From positions 1 through 27,927 of the forward strand of contig JBCDLC010000040.1 in the NCBI GenBank assembly GCA_038745855.1: 27,927 bases of DNA. The letters run 5' to 3'. Below, piece by piece: positions 14,976 through 23,206 of this stretch. Positions within the stretch are counted from its first letter, which is position 1; each line of letters starts with the position of its first letter. Both the position numbers and the translations under genes were made by a program. Below the pieces are notes generated by a model. That model saw only the letters and a list, made by a program, of their open reading frames with translations, was not told the DNA's origin and did no database searches. This stretch comes from UBA5336 sp038745855. GTDB lineage: Bacteria; Pseudomonadota; Alphaproteobacteria; Caulobacterales; Hyphomonadaceae.

Positions 14976-17099
14976 ATGTTCGATAAGCAAACCGTGTCGC
15001 TGGAATGGGCCGGCCGCACACTCACATTGGAAACCGGGCGGATGGCCCGCCAATCCGATGGGGCCGTTCTGGCCACCTATGGGGACACCACAGTGCTGGC
15101 GACGGCCGTGTTCCAAAAGCAAGGTGATCCGTCTAAGGACTTTTTTCCGCTGACGGTCAACTACCAGGAAAAATACTACGCATCCGGACGAATTCCTGGC
15201 GGCTTCTTCAAACGCGAAGGCCGGCCGACCGAGAAAGAGACGCTTACATCGCGCCTGATCGACCGGCCGATCCGCCCGCTGTTCGTGAACGGGTTCAAGA
15301 ATGAAGTGCAGGTGATCATCACCGCCGTCTCTTACGACCTGGAAAACGATCCCGACATTCTCGGCATGGTGGCCGCATCGGCCGCGCTCGTGCTGAGCGG
15401 TGCACCCTTCATGGGCCCGATTGGCGGCGCACGGGTCGGCTACAAGGATGGCGGCTACATCATCAATCCGACGGTCGACCAGCTTGAGGAATCCGATCTG
15501 GACCTCGTGGTGGCCGGCACTGAAGACGCGGTCATGATGGTGGAAAGCCAGGCCGAAGAGCTTTCCGAAGAAGTGATGCTCGGCGCCGTCGTTGCAGGGC
15601 ATGAGGCTATGCAGCCGGTCATCGATGCGATCATCCAACTGGCGGAGAAAGCGGCGAAGGAGCCGTTTGACTTTGCCGGCGAAGACCTCTCGGCGGAGGT
15701 GGCAGCGATCACCAAGGCCGTGGGCAAGGACCTCAAGAAGGCCTACGGCATCAAGGACAAGCTCGACCGCCAGGAAGCGGTGGGTGCGGCCAAGGAAAAG
15801 GCCGCCGAGAAACTGGTCGCCGCGGAAGACGGCGCAGACGGCATGGCACCGGGCGTGTTCAAGTCAGCGTTCAAGCAGGCCGAGGCGGACGTGGTTCGCG
15901 GTTCCATCCTGGAAACGGGGACACGGATTGATGGCCGCGGACTGGCCGATGTTCGGCCCATCGTATCGGAAGTGGGCGTGCTGCCGCGCACCCACGGATC
16001 GGCGCTGTTCACTCGCGGTGAGACCCAGGCCTTGTGCGTTGCAACGCTTGGCACCTCCGATGACGAGCAATTCATTGATGGGCTGGGCGGCACATCGAAA
16101 GAGCGGTTCATGCTGCACTATAACTTCCCGCCCTATTCGGTCGGAGAGACCGGCCGGCTTGGCGGGGCAGGCCGCCGGGAGATCGGTCACGGCAAGCTTG
16201 CCTGGCGGGCGACCCATGCGGTTCTTCCGAGTGCGGAGGAGTTTCCATACACGCTCCGTGTCGTATCCGAAATCACGGAGTCCAATGGCTCGTCATCGAT
16301 GGCCACCGTGTGCGGAACATCGCTGGCACTAATGGATGCCGGTGTGCCGATCACGCGGCCCGTGTCCGGCATTGCGATGGGTCTGATCCTTGAGGGCGAC
16401 AAGCATGCGGTGCTGTCGGACATTCTTGGTGATGAGGACCATCTCGGCGATATGGACTTCAAGGTCGCCGGCACCGAGGAAGGCGTCACCAGCCTGCAGA
16501 TGGACATCAAGATTGCAGGGATTACCCGGGACATCATGCAGACGGCCCTGGAACAGGCCAAGGGCGGCCGGCTCCATATCCTGAAGGAGATGGACAAGGC
16601 CCTCTCCGAGGCGCGGGACGGACTTTCCGACCACGCGCCGCAGATGGAAGTCATGAATATTCCCGTCGACAAGATCCGGGATGTCATCGGCTCCGGCGGC
16701 AAGGTCATCCGCGATATCGTGGATACGACGGGCGCCAAGGTGAACATCGACGATGACGGGACGATCCAGATCTCGGCCCTGGAAAAGTCGTCGCTTGAGG
16801 CGGCCAAGAAGCGGATCAAGGAAATCGTGGCCGAGCCCGAGGTCGGCGAGATCTATGAAGGCAAGGTGGTGTCGATCAAGGACTTCGGCGCCTTCGTGAA
16901 CTTCTTCGGTCCAAAGGACGGGCTCGTGCACGTCTCGCAGATGGCCAATGAACGGGTGAAGCATCCCAAGGACCTGGTGGCCGAGGGCGACACGGTTTGG
17001 GTGAAACTCGTCGGTTTCGATGATCGCGGTAAGGTTCGCCTATCGATGAAGGTCGTCGACCAGGAAACCGGCAAAGAGCTAGAGCCGGAAGAAGAATAA
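14976..17099 (+). CDS. pnp: polyribonucleotide nucleotidyltransferase (PNPase)
   Basis: A 707-residue phosphorolytic 3'-to-5' exoribonuclease that also adds nucleotides to RNA and is usually part of the RNA degradosome. The order is RNase PH-like core 1 (about 10-145, with FFPLTVNYQEKYYASGRIPGGFFKREGRP), a helical linker, RNase PH-like core 2 (GSALFTRGETQAL, then LSDILGDEDHLGDMDFKVAGT with the catalytic acidic residues), a KH domain with the GSGG loop (IRDVIGSGGKVIRDI) and an S1 domain (GKVVSIKDFGAFVNF). The length is normal. It follows rpsO after a hairpin, with only a weak GAAAG ribosome site before the ATG at 14976. In well-studied bacteria PNPase represses its own mRNA through the leader; the hairpin here is compatible but not proof. 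Confidence 0.98.
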   Translation: MFDKQTVSLEWAGRTLTLETGRMARQSDGAVLATYGDTTVLATAVFQKQGDPSKDFFPLTVNYQEKYYASGRIPGGFFKREGRPTEKETLTSRLIDRPIRPLFVNGFKNEVQVIITAVSYDLENDPDILGMVAASAALVLSGAPFMGPIGGARVGYKDGGYIINPTVDQLEESDLDLVVAGTEDAVMMVESQAEELSEEVMLGAVVAGHEAMQPVIDAIIQLAEKAAKEPFDFAGEDLSAEVAAITKAVGKDLKKAYGIKDKLDRQEAVGAAKEKAAEKLVAAEDGADGMAPGVFKSAFKQAEADVVRGSILETGTRIDGRGLADVRPIVSEVGVLPRTHGSALFTRGETQALCVATLGTSDDEQFIDGLGGTSKERFMLHYNFPPYSVGETGRLGGAGRREIGHGKLAWRATHAVLPSAEEFPYTLRVVSEITESNGSSSMATVCGTSLALMDAGVPITRPVSGIAMGLILEGDKHAVLSDILGDEDHLGDMDFKVAGTEEGVTSLQMDIKIAGITRDIMQTALEQAKGGRLHILKEMDKALSEARDGLSDHAPQMEVMNIPVDKIRDVIGSGGKVIRDIVDTTGAKVNIDDDGTIQISALEKSSLEAAKKRIKEIVAEPEVGEIYEGKVVSIKDFGAFVNFFGPKDGLVHVSQMANERVKHPKDLVAEGDTVWVKLVGFDDRGKVRLSMKVVDQETGKELEPEEE

Positions 17100-17139
17100 T
17101 TATAATTCTGTATACGGAGTACCGCCTACACGGACGAAA

Positions 17140-17163
17140 GGCCGCCTTCGGGCGGTCTTTTTT
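17140..17163 (+). terminator. intrinsic terminator of pnp
   Basis: GGCCGCC (17140-17146) and GGCGGTC (17151-17157) pair over seven positions, closed by a stable TTCG tetraloop and followed by TTTTTT. It lies about 40 bp after the pnp stop. Confidence 0.93.
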
Positions 17164-17308
17164 GTATCTGCACGGCAAATATTTCATCGCAAAATTTGCA
17201 ATAAACTCAGTACATTACTCCGTGCATGACTACATTTTTAGCGGACTGCTGACGGAAAAATAGCCTGTCAAGATTGCATTCGCGATCTGATGGGCAGATG
17301 CTCGGGCA

Positions 17309-18160
17309 ATGTTACAGATTTATGACAAGAAACTTAATAAGAGTCTGATGGTCACAGCGCTAGCCTTGGCGGCGCTTGTGCCCATGGCGGCCGCAGAGTC
17401 CGGCAAGCCCAGCATGGCCGCATCGTGCGAGCTTTCCGATGGATACGGCGTTGGCGTAGAAGCGTTTGCACAAGAGGCTGAAGCGTGTCTCTCCGAGCCC
17501 CTGCCCGAAGCACTGGAAACTGCAGCTAAGGATTTGCTGACCCTGGCGGATAGGTCGAGGGCGAAGGCCGGGCTTGCACCGCTTGAGCGCCGGACGAGCC
17601 TTGACCGTGCCGCCCGCGCCCACGCTTTGGATATGGCGGCAAACGGCTATGCGGCCCACGGCGACAGGCACGGGCGGACCCACAGCGAGCGCGTGCAGAT
17701 TATGGATCGAACCGGCATTTACGGAACAATGGGCGCAAATGTCATCGTTGTGGAAGCAGGCACCGATGCGGTCCGCCTATACGGTTTGCTCATGTCTGAC
17801 CCGGTAAACTCAGACAATATGCTGCGCAAGACCTTCACTCACGGCGGTATCGGATTTGCCGAAGCGGACGGAAAACTTTTCGTGACCCAACTCTTCGGAC
17901 GACTGGACGGCGAACTATCAGAACCGCTACCCATTGGGCTTCCCCCGATCGCGGATGTTGATGTGACGTTTACAGATGAAAACCTTGCGTTCACGGAGTG
18001 GCGCCTGGAAGACGCTGAGGGGCGCCGGGTCCGCCGGGGAACCTTCAAAGCCATGAAACGGAGTGGCGGAGAGACCGGTGACCTCGCCCTGATTGTTGAG
18101 GCGGACACCGGCGGCGCACTCTACGCACTCAGCGGGCCGGCCATGTCAGCAGGCACCTAA
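17309..18160 (+). CDS. secreted CAP/SCP-domain protein
   Basis: A 283-residue predicted exported protein. The N-terminus has lysines and a hydrophobic core (MVTALALAALVPMAAAES), fitting a signal peptide cut after about residue 29. The CAP domain covers about 75-205 (RSRAKAGLAPLERRTSLDRAARAHALDMAANGYAAHGDRHG ... FTHGGIGFAEADGKLFVTQLFG). It is divergent: the usual GEN motif reads GAN, and the position of the conserved second His in the SPxHR-type motif reads SDPVNSDNML, so the metal/tetrad pocket looks incomplete. A C-terminal extension of about 75 residues is beta-rich and unidentified. Function of bacterial CAP proteins is mostly unknown. The gene stands alone between two terminators; the ATG at 17309 has no strong ribosome site. 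The 145-bp AT-rich gap upstream presumably carries its promoter. Confidence 0.82.
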   Translation: MLQIYDKKLNKSLMVTALALAALVPMAAAESGKPSMAASCELSDGYGVGVEAFAQEAEACLSEPLPEALETAAKDLLTLADRSRAKAGLAPLERRTSLDRAARAHALDMAANGYAAHGDRHGRTHSERVQIMDRTGIYGTMGANVIVVEAGTDAVRLYGLLMSDPVNSDNMLRKTFTHGGIGFAEADGKLFVTQLFGRLDGELSEPLPIGLPPIADVDVTFTDENLAFTEWRLEDAEGRRVRRGTFKAMKRSGGETGDLALIVEADTGGALYALSGPAMSAGT

Positions 18161-18194
18161 GCCTCGGCACGCCTTTGAGTAAGAACCAAACCTT

Positions 18195-18227
18195 GCTTGG
18201 CTGGCCTGAAGCGATACCCAGCTAAGC
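18195..18227. repeat. hairpin preceding the CAP-gene terminator
   Basis: GCTTGGCTGG (18195-18204) pairs with CCAGCTAAGC (18218-18227) over ten positions with one G-T wobble and a 13-base loop. It has no T-tract. It lies between the CAP gene stop and the terminator. Confidence 0.5.
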
Positions 18228-18232
18228 AGCTC

Positions 18233-18267
18233 TGCCCCGCCTGATCCCCTTCAGGCGGGGCACTTTT
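18233..18267 (+). terminator. intrinsic terminator of the CAP-domain gene
   Basis: TGCCCCGCCTGA (18233-18244) is exactly complementary to TCAGGCGGGGCA (18251-18262), a 12-bp perfect stem with a six-base loop, followed by CTTTT. It lies between convergent genes; the T-tract is only on the + strand side, so it mainly serves the CAP gene. Confidence 0.9.
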
Positions 18268-18303
18268 CGAGCGGCAATTGAACACGCATCGCCTGAGCGA
18301 ATG

Positions 18304-19017
18304 TTAATTGGCCCTGCGGAGGCGGCTCCCCGTCAGTCTGTGAATAACCGGGTTCATCCCGTTCAACACCAGGCCGATAACACGCCCACCGGCGGCTTCG
18401 ACATCACGCCGCAAAGCAATCGCATCATCCGCATACGTCTTACCGGCCCTCAGTACAATGACGACCCCATCCGTATGCTGCGCAACGGTGAGCCCCGTTC
18501 CCGTTTCCGACAACGCGGGCGCGTCGACGATCGTCCAATCAGCAGCCGTTCGCACGGCCGGCCACCAGCTGGGACTATCGCGAAACTGTATCCGCTGGTT
18601 CGCTGATAGGCGCTCATGCCGCATCCGCGTGACGAGCAGGCGTTTCGCCGACACCTGGTGTACGCAGAGCAGTTTGTCACTTCCACGCGCTTGCGCTTCG
18701 AGCTGAGTTTCTGGGGAGAGGGAATAAATCGGGGCACGCCCCAGCGAAGCGTCGTACGGCCGGCTCATCTCTCCTTCGGCGCTGAAAGGCGGTGACGCAA
18801 AGGCGTCGAACGCATCCGATCTATCGAGGTTTAGATCGACAAGCCAAACCGCCCTTGCCGCCAAAGCCTCCACCCTCAGCGCGAGGGAGACCGCAACGCT
18901 GGTGCTGCCCGCGCCCCGATCTGCGGCCAGCACCATGATCGCACGGCTTCCATTGGCGCTTGCAAGGCGCCGGGTGGCCTGCTCCACGTGGCCAAGGTCT
19001 GCCCTCAGATCGCGCAT
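18304..19017 (-). CDS. CpsD/HfsB-like P-loop protein with degenerate Walker A
   Basis: A 237-residue protein with the fold pattern of the CpsD/CapB/Wzc-type ATPase domain that acts with a Wzz-like partner in polysaccharide export. The Walker A region reads AADRGAGSTSVA at 31-42 where the family has GxGKST: the lysine is replaced by Ser. The A' motif VWLVDLNLDR (57-66) and Walker B WTIVDAPAL (161-169) are kept, as is the C-terminal strand VIGLVLNGMN. There is no tyrosine cluster at the C-terminus, so tyrosine autokinase activity looks unlikely. Position 64 bp after the Wzz-like gene matches the hfsA-hfsB pairing of Caulobacter holdfast export. No clear ribosome site precedes the ATG at 19017. 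Assignment to holdfast rather than another exopolysaccharide is inference. Confidence 0.75.
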   Translation of the reverse strand: MRDLRADLGHVEQATRRLASANGSRAIMVLAADRGAGSTSVAVSLALRVEALAARAVWLVDLNLDRSDAFDAFASPPFSAEGEMSRPYDASLGRAPIYSLSPETQLEAQARGSDKLLCVHQVSAKRLLVTRMRHERLSANQRIQFRDSPSWWPAVRTAADWTIVDAPALSETGTGLTVAQHTDGVVIVLRAGKTYADDAIALRRDVEAAGGRVIGLVLNGMNPVIHRLTGSRLRRAN

Positions 19018-19081
19018 GGATAGAGCAGTCCGAGATTCCGGGCGGGTGGGATAGGCCGTAAATACAACATGTAAAAGCGCC

Positions 19082-20470
19082 TCATCGCCGGAGAGGAATG
19101 GCAGCGATGGGCGGCCGGTTAACCGTTCGCGCCGCGCTGTTCGGTGTGACGAAAGTCTTGCGGGTTCGGGCGAAGACGATCCCTGTCATAAGGGCGACAA
19201 AGCCAGCCAGAAGGACCGACCCGATAGAAAGGCGCCGCCTTGTTGCCTCTGCTTGGTCAATTGACTGGATCGGTCCTGCTAGGGCCCGTTCGCGTGCGCC
19301 GCCATCAATGGAAACCTCGCCCCTGGCCCCATCGATCCGAGACGCGTTCCCAGGGGCCTGATCACTTTCCGATAATGATGGCTGCAGTCTGGAAACGCGC
19401 GCTGCGATCCTTCGCCATTCGGGCTCAAGCCCGGCAAGCGTTGCGATACCGCGTTCCGCGTCTGCCCGGCGTTGGCGCAGGGTCGCCACGGCGGCTTTGG
19501 CGGCATCAGCCTCGATCGCGACGCGGTTTCTATCCGCCAACAGGGCGCCGTAGGCAGGGTTGGATCGGGTTGCTCCGCCCGGGGCGGCAGGGCGCGCCGC
19601 AAGACGCGCTTCAAGCGCCGAAATCTGGCGATCAATGGTCTGAACGGGGACGGACTGGTCGGTGTAGCGCATCAGGAGCAGCGTACGCTCGCGGCGCAGG
19701 GCCTCTATCTCGGTGGCGAGCTCCGGGCCCGTGTCGGCCGCAAGGGTTTGCGGCGTGTCCGCTAACTGTCTGTCCAGTGCCGAAAGCTGGCGCGCGAGAC
19801 TCGCCGAACGAACCTCGGCGTTGACCAGCGCGGCGTCGATCGTATTCAGAGCCGTTGCGCGCCGCTCGCGTTCAGCATCGAAATCGGTAAGGCCATGGCG
19901 ATCAAGAAACGCCTGCCGTTCGGCCAGTGCAGTCTGCAGCGCATCCGCTGCGTCCGGCGCATCCGCATCGGTCGGTGACGTTTTTGACAGCGAACTATTG
20001 GGCGCCTCCGCACTCGACCGAGCAGTCTGGCTATCCCCAAGGTGTGCGGAAACGAGCCCCTCCAGAACGGCAACGGGGTCATCGACCCTCTGCCCATCAA
20101 GCGTGAGCAGCAGGGCGGAGCGGTTGCGCTGAACACCGATGGTGAGCGCGCCCTGCGGTAACGCCGTTGCAATGCTTTCCGATGGCGCGCGCGACCGGGA
20201 TAAAATCTGCTCAGCCTCGAAGCGCAGCACGTCCCGGGACACGGGTCTACCATCCTCAGCGACCAGGAGCTGCGCCCTCGCAATCTGCTGCGGCTGAACA
20301 CTTTGCGCCCATAACTGGCCCACCACCAGGACAGGTATCGCGATCGCAAGCATCCACCACTTCGCCAGCCAGAAATATGCGAGCAGGTCGCGGGAATTGA
20401 GGCGTGGCCTGACGAACAACGGATCGGTAGAAGCCGCTTCCCGCAAGGATATGGTGTAGGGATCACCCAT
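19082..20470 (-). CDS. Wzz/HfsA-like polysaccharide chain-length/export inner-membrane protein
   Basis: A 462-residue predicted polysaccharide co-polymerase of the inner membrane. It has a first membrane segment at about 36-54 (AKWWMLAIAIPVLVVGQLWA), a long periplasmic region rich in Ala, Arg, Leu and Glu with coiled-coil character (about 165-370), and a second membrane segment at about 415-434 (SIGSVLLAGFVALMTGIVFA) followed by a short basic tail. This two-helix layout is that of Wzz/Wzc/GumC proteins. It has no kinase domain; the separate CpsD-like gene next to it may supply that part. I chose the ATG at 20470 (AGGTG about 10 bases upstream). It is divergent from the Wza-like gene. The arrangement resembles hfsD/hfsA/hfsB, but the sequence alone does not tell which polysaccharide. 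Confidence 0.78.
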   Translation of the reverse strand: MGDPYTISLREAASTDPLFVRPRLNSRDLLAYFWLAKWWMLAIAIPVLVVGQLWAQSVQPQQIARAQLLVAEDGRPVSRDVLRFEAEQILSRSRAPSESIATALPQGALTIGVQRNRSALLLTLDGQRVDDPVAVLEGLVSAHLGDSQTARSSAEAPNSSLSKTSPTDADAPDAADALQTALAERQAFLDRHGLTDFDAERERRATALNTIDAALVNAEVRSASLARQLSALDRQLADTPQTLAADTGPELATEIEALRRERTLLLMRYTDQSVPVQTIDRQISALEARLAARPAAPGGATRSNPAYGALLADRNRVAIEADAAKAAVATLRQRRADAERGIATLAGLEPEWRRIAARVSRLQPSLSESDQAPGNASRIDGARGEVSIDGGARERALAGPIQSIDQAEATRRRLSIGSVLLAGFVALMTGIVFARTRKTFVTPNSAARTVNRPPIAAIPLRR

Positions 20471-20580
20471 GTCGTTTGGCGCACCTGTGCAACGTCGCGC
20501 TCTCAATACGATGATTTGATGATTCCTTAAGCATTCGATGGCGATCTCCTGTGGTATTAGTCGGGTAACGGAGCCCTCCG
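20471..20580. promoter_or_regulatory. divergent promoter region between the Wzz-like and Wza-like genes
   Basis: A 110-bp AT-richer gap that must carry both promoters. Visible elements are a direct repeat of GATGATT (20510-20516 and 20518-20524), a weak minus-strand pair (TTAAGG, 16 bp, TATTGA) and a TATTAG on the + strand at 20555-20560. None is a strong match, so exact promoters are not called. GGAG at 20570-20573 is the ribosome site of the Wza-like gene. Confidence 0.35.
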
Positions 20581-21279
20581 GTGAAGGTTTCCCAAGCGAG
20601 CGTTGCAGCGTTACTGGTGGCGGCCTGCTCGACGCCGATCACCCCACCCGACACACTGGCCCCGGCGCCCTGGCCAACGGCCAATCTGCCGGCGGACGTG
20701 TTCTTTGCGCCAGGCGACACCGTTGAAATCGTCTTCCACACGGCGCCGGAACTCACGCGCACTGTTACCGTCGCCGCCGATGGCACCTTGCGGTTGCCGT
20801 TTATTGATCCTATTCCTGCGGCTGCAGCGAACACAAAAACCGTGAAGCGCCGGCTCCAGTCGGCTTATCGCGCGCAATTGGTCGACCCGTCTCTTGACGT
20901 ATTGCCCGTGTCCCAAGCGCCTGCACAGGTGTTTGTCGGCGGGGCCGTCGCGCAGACCGGTGCAGTGGAATTGAATGGCCCGACAGATCTCTTGCAGGCC
21001 ATCATCATGGCTGGCGGGCCCACAGAGGAAGCGCGGCTCAGTGATGTTCTACTCATGCGCCGCGATTTCGATGGGACGATCCTGACACGGCGTGTCGATC
21101 TCACAAACGCGTTCGCGGACCCGGCTTCGGCAGACTTGTTCCCCCTGGCGCGCTACGATGTGATCCATGTGCCGCGCAGCCGCATCGCGAACCAGAACCG
21201 ATTTGTTTCCCAATACCTTCGTAGGGCGCTGCCGCTGGATTTCTTCGTTTTCTACGATTTGTCGAACGCTGCGGACTAA
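20581..21279 (+). CDS. Wza/HfsD-like polysaccharide export lipoprotein
   Basis: A 232-residue outer-membrane polysaccharide export protein. The start is a GTG at 20581 with GGAG seven bases upstream. A short signal sequence ends in the lipobox VAAC (Cys16). The export domain follows (about 37-110): LPADVFFAPGDTVEIVFHTAPELTRTVTVAADGTLRLP is the typical Poly_export pattern. One SLBB-like domain at about 115-165 (VFVGGAVAQTGAVELNGPTDLLQAIIMAGG) comes next, then a segment ending IHVPRSRIANQNRFV. The C-terminal aromatic stretch LPLDFFVFYDL could pack at the outer membrane. With only one SLBB domain it is shorter than E. coli Wza. Together with the divergent Wzz-like and CpsD-like genes it forms a minimal envelope-spanning export set; no glycosyltransferase, flippase or polymerase is nearby. 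Confidence 0.85.
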   Translation: MKVSQASVAALLVAACSTPITPPDTLAPAPWPTANLPADVFFAPGDTVEIVFHTAPELTRTVTVAADGTLRLPFIDPIPAAAANTKTVKRRLQSAYRAQLVDPSLDVLPVSQAPAQVFVGGAVAQTGAVELNGPTDLLQAIIMAGGPTEEARLSDVLLMRRDFDGTILTRRVDLTNAFADPASADLFPLARYDVIHVPRSRIANQNRFVSQYLRRALPLDFFVFYDLSNAAD

Positions 21280-21364
21280 GGTCTGGGTGAAGCCCGTTGA
21301 AGCCCGCCGCAAACACCAGAATACCCAAGGCCATGCCCGATTGCGTTGCCCCTTGCGGACTGCC

Positions 21365-23206
21365 ATGAGCGGCCAACGCCCCGCCGCCCCCGAGGCCTCG
21401 TCCACAACGCACCCCTCCATCATCGGCTGCGGGCAGCGCACTGTGGCAGCATGGTTTGTTTCAGCCGCCCTCCCACTCGCCGCCGCCGCGCAGTCGGTCG
21501 TGCTCGCAGAGACCGAACTGCCCGCCGACATCGAGGGTCAGATCAAGGCCGCGTTCAGCGCCATTGAAGCACCCGAAAGCACGCTGGGCGCCAGGCGGCT
21601 TGGGCAGCGCGCCCGGTCAACGGCGGAAACCGTGTTGAATGCGAACGGGTATTTCGCACCAAGCGTTTCAGCCAGAACCGATATCGGCCCACCGCCCCGG
21701 CCCGTGCTCACGATCGAGCCAGGTCCCCGCTTCGAGATCGCGGATGTATCGATCGACTATGGCGCAAAAGTGCCCAGCCCGGAGGCGCAACGGGCGGTGC
21801 AAGCGGCGCTCACAATCGGCGCGGGCGATGTGGCGCTGCCGTCGGTGGTCATCGCCCAGGAGGGGCAAATCCGTGCGGCCCTCCAACAGTCCGGCTATCC
21901 GGATGCAAAGATCGTCTCGCGCCGCGCCGTTGGTGACAAGGCCGCCGGAACCCTTGATGTGCGCTACAGCGTTGAAACAGGCCCGTCCGTTCTGCTCGGC
22001 ACGGTCCGGTTCAACACCGATGGCGGCACGCGGGACACCTATCTTGGCCGGTTCGTCCCGTTCCCGCCGGGCACGCCCTATGCACCCGGTGAAATCGATG
22101 GTCTGAAACGTCGATTGTCACAGGACCGGCTGTTCCGAAGTGTCCAGGTCGATTTCGATCGGGACGGAACGCGCACGGCACCAAGTGGCGCTGAAGTGCG
22201 CGATGTCCTCGTCACACTACAAGACCGGCGACGCAACCGTGTGGCGGCCGGTGTGAGCTTCGCCACCGATACGGGACCGGGCGTGGGTTTGACCTACGAA
22301 CGGCGAAATCCCTCCAAACGGGCGGATACGGTGTCGTCGTCGCTTATCGTCGCCGACCTTCAGCGCCAATTGGCCATCACCTGGGACAGGCCCCACGAAT
22401 TCGGTTTCGGCCGCGACCTGGAACTTGCGGCTTTGGTGGCCGATGAAAACCCCGACGGTTTCGACCGACAGCGCGTGCAAATGTTCGCGATTGCCGAGCA
22501 GTCGATTACGCCAGACCTGGCCTTCACCCTAGGCGTCAATGGCGAAGTGACCCGCGAAACGCGTGTCATCGATCCAGACACCGGAGACGTCGATACACGG
22601 GATATCCAGACCCTTGGCCTGATCGGCGGCGCTCGCATTGACCGGGCCGACAATCCCCTCGATCCCAAGCGGGGCTGGCGGGCCAATGCCGCCGTGGAGC
22701 CAACAATCACAACGGGGGAAGTCTCCTCGCAATTGCTGCGGTTGAGCGGACAAGTTCGGGGTTACAGGTCCTTGGACGCCGACCAACGTCTGGTGGCCGC
22801 CTTGCGGGTCCGCGCGGGGTCCGTCGTCGGCAGCGATTTCGTGGATATTCCAACAGACGAGCTCTTCTTTGGCGGTGGGGGCGGCAGCGTACGCGGGTTT
22901 GCCTTCCAGTCGATCGGGCCGGAAAGCGCCGATGGTCGTCCCCTTGGCGGACAATCCCTGCTCGAGTTGTCGGCCGAACTGCGTTGGAAAACCGGTGAGA
23001 AACTTGGCTGGGTCGGTTTCGTGGATGCGGGCCGGGTCACCGACCAACCGGGAATTGGCGTTGATGATCTGCGCTACGGTGTCGGGGTTGGGGTCCGCTA
23101 TGACACTGTGGCGGGTCCCATCCGTTTCGATATCGCGACGCCGCTTGACCGCCGCGATGGGGAAAATCCAGTCCAGGTCTATCTCTCGATCGGACAGGCC
23201 TTCTGA
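21365..23206 (+). CDS. tamA: TamA, Omp85-family translocation and assembly outer-membrane protein
   Basis: A 613-residue outer-membrane protein that works with TamB in assembling outer-membrane proteins and in lipid transport to the outer membrane. It has a predicted signal peptide (about 1-42, ending PLAAAAQS), POTRA-type repeats (about 50-300, including ETVLNANGYFAPSVSARTD and QEGQIRAALQQSGYPDAKIV) and a C-terminal Omp85 barrel. The barrel has the family segment FFGGGGGSVRGFAFQSIGP and ends VYLSIGQAF. I chose the ATG at 21365; the frame runs back to 21167 but that would overlap the Wza-like gene in another frame. The stop overlaps the tamB start (TGATG), showing translational coupling. The gap to the Wza-like gene is 85 bp, so read-through from it is possible. 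Confidence 0.93.
   Translation: MSGQRPAAPEASSTTHPSIIGCGQRTVAAWFVSAALPLAAAAQSVVLAETELPADIEGQIKAAFSAIEAPESTLGARRLGQRARSTAETVLNANGYFAPSVSARTDIGPPPRPVLTIEPGPRFEIADVSIDYGAKVPSPEAQRAVQAALTIGAGDVALPSVVIAQEGQIRAALQQSGYPDAKIVSRRAVGDKAAGTLDVRYSVETGPSVLLGTVRFNTDGGTRDTYLGRFVPFPPGTPYAPGEIDGLKRRLSQDRLFRSVQVDFDRDGTRTAPSGAEVRDVLVTLQDRRRNRVAAGVSFATDTGPGVGLTYERRNPSKRADTVSSSLIVADLQRQLAITWDRPHEFGFGRDLELAALVADENPDGFDRQRVQMFAIAEQSITPDLAFTLGVNGEVTRETRVIDPDTGDVDTRDIQTLGLIGGARIDRADNPLDPKRGWRANAAVEPTITTGEVSSQLLRLSGQVRGYRSLDADQRLVAALRVRAGSVVGSDFVDIPTDELFFGGGGGSVRGFAFQSIGPESADGRPLGGQSLLELSAELRWKTGEKLGWVGFVDAGRVTDQPGIGVDDLRYGVGVGVRYDTVAGPIRFDIATPLDRRDGENPVQVYLSIGQAF

Noticed and set aside
18195..18267. Two neighbouring hairpins considered as a tRNA or riboswitch
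   Set aside because: The second is a plain intrinsic terminator of the upstream CAP gene and there is no downstream + strand gene for a riboswitch to control; no tRNA arms fit.
21167..21364. Upstream extension of the tamA frame
   Set aside because: It overlaps the Wza-like gene in another frame; the ATG at 21365 gives a more sensible distance to the signal peptide.
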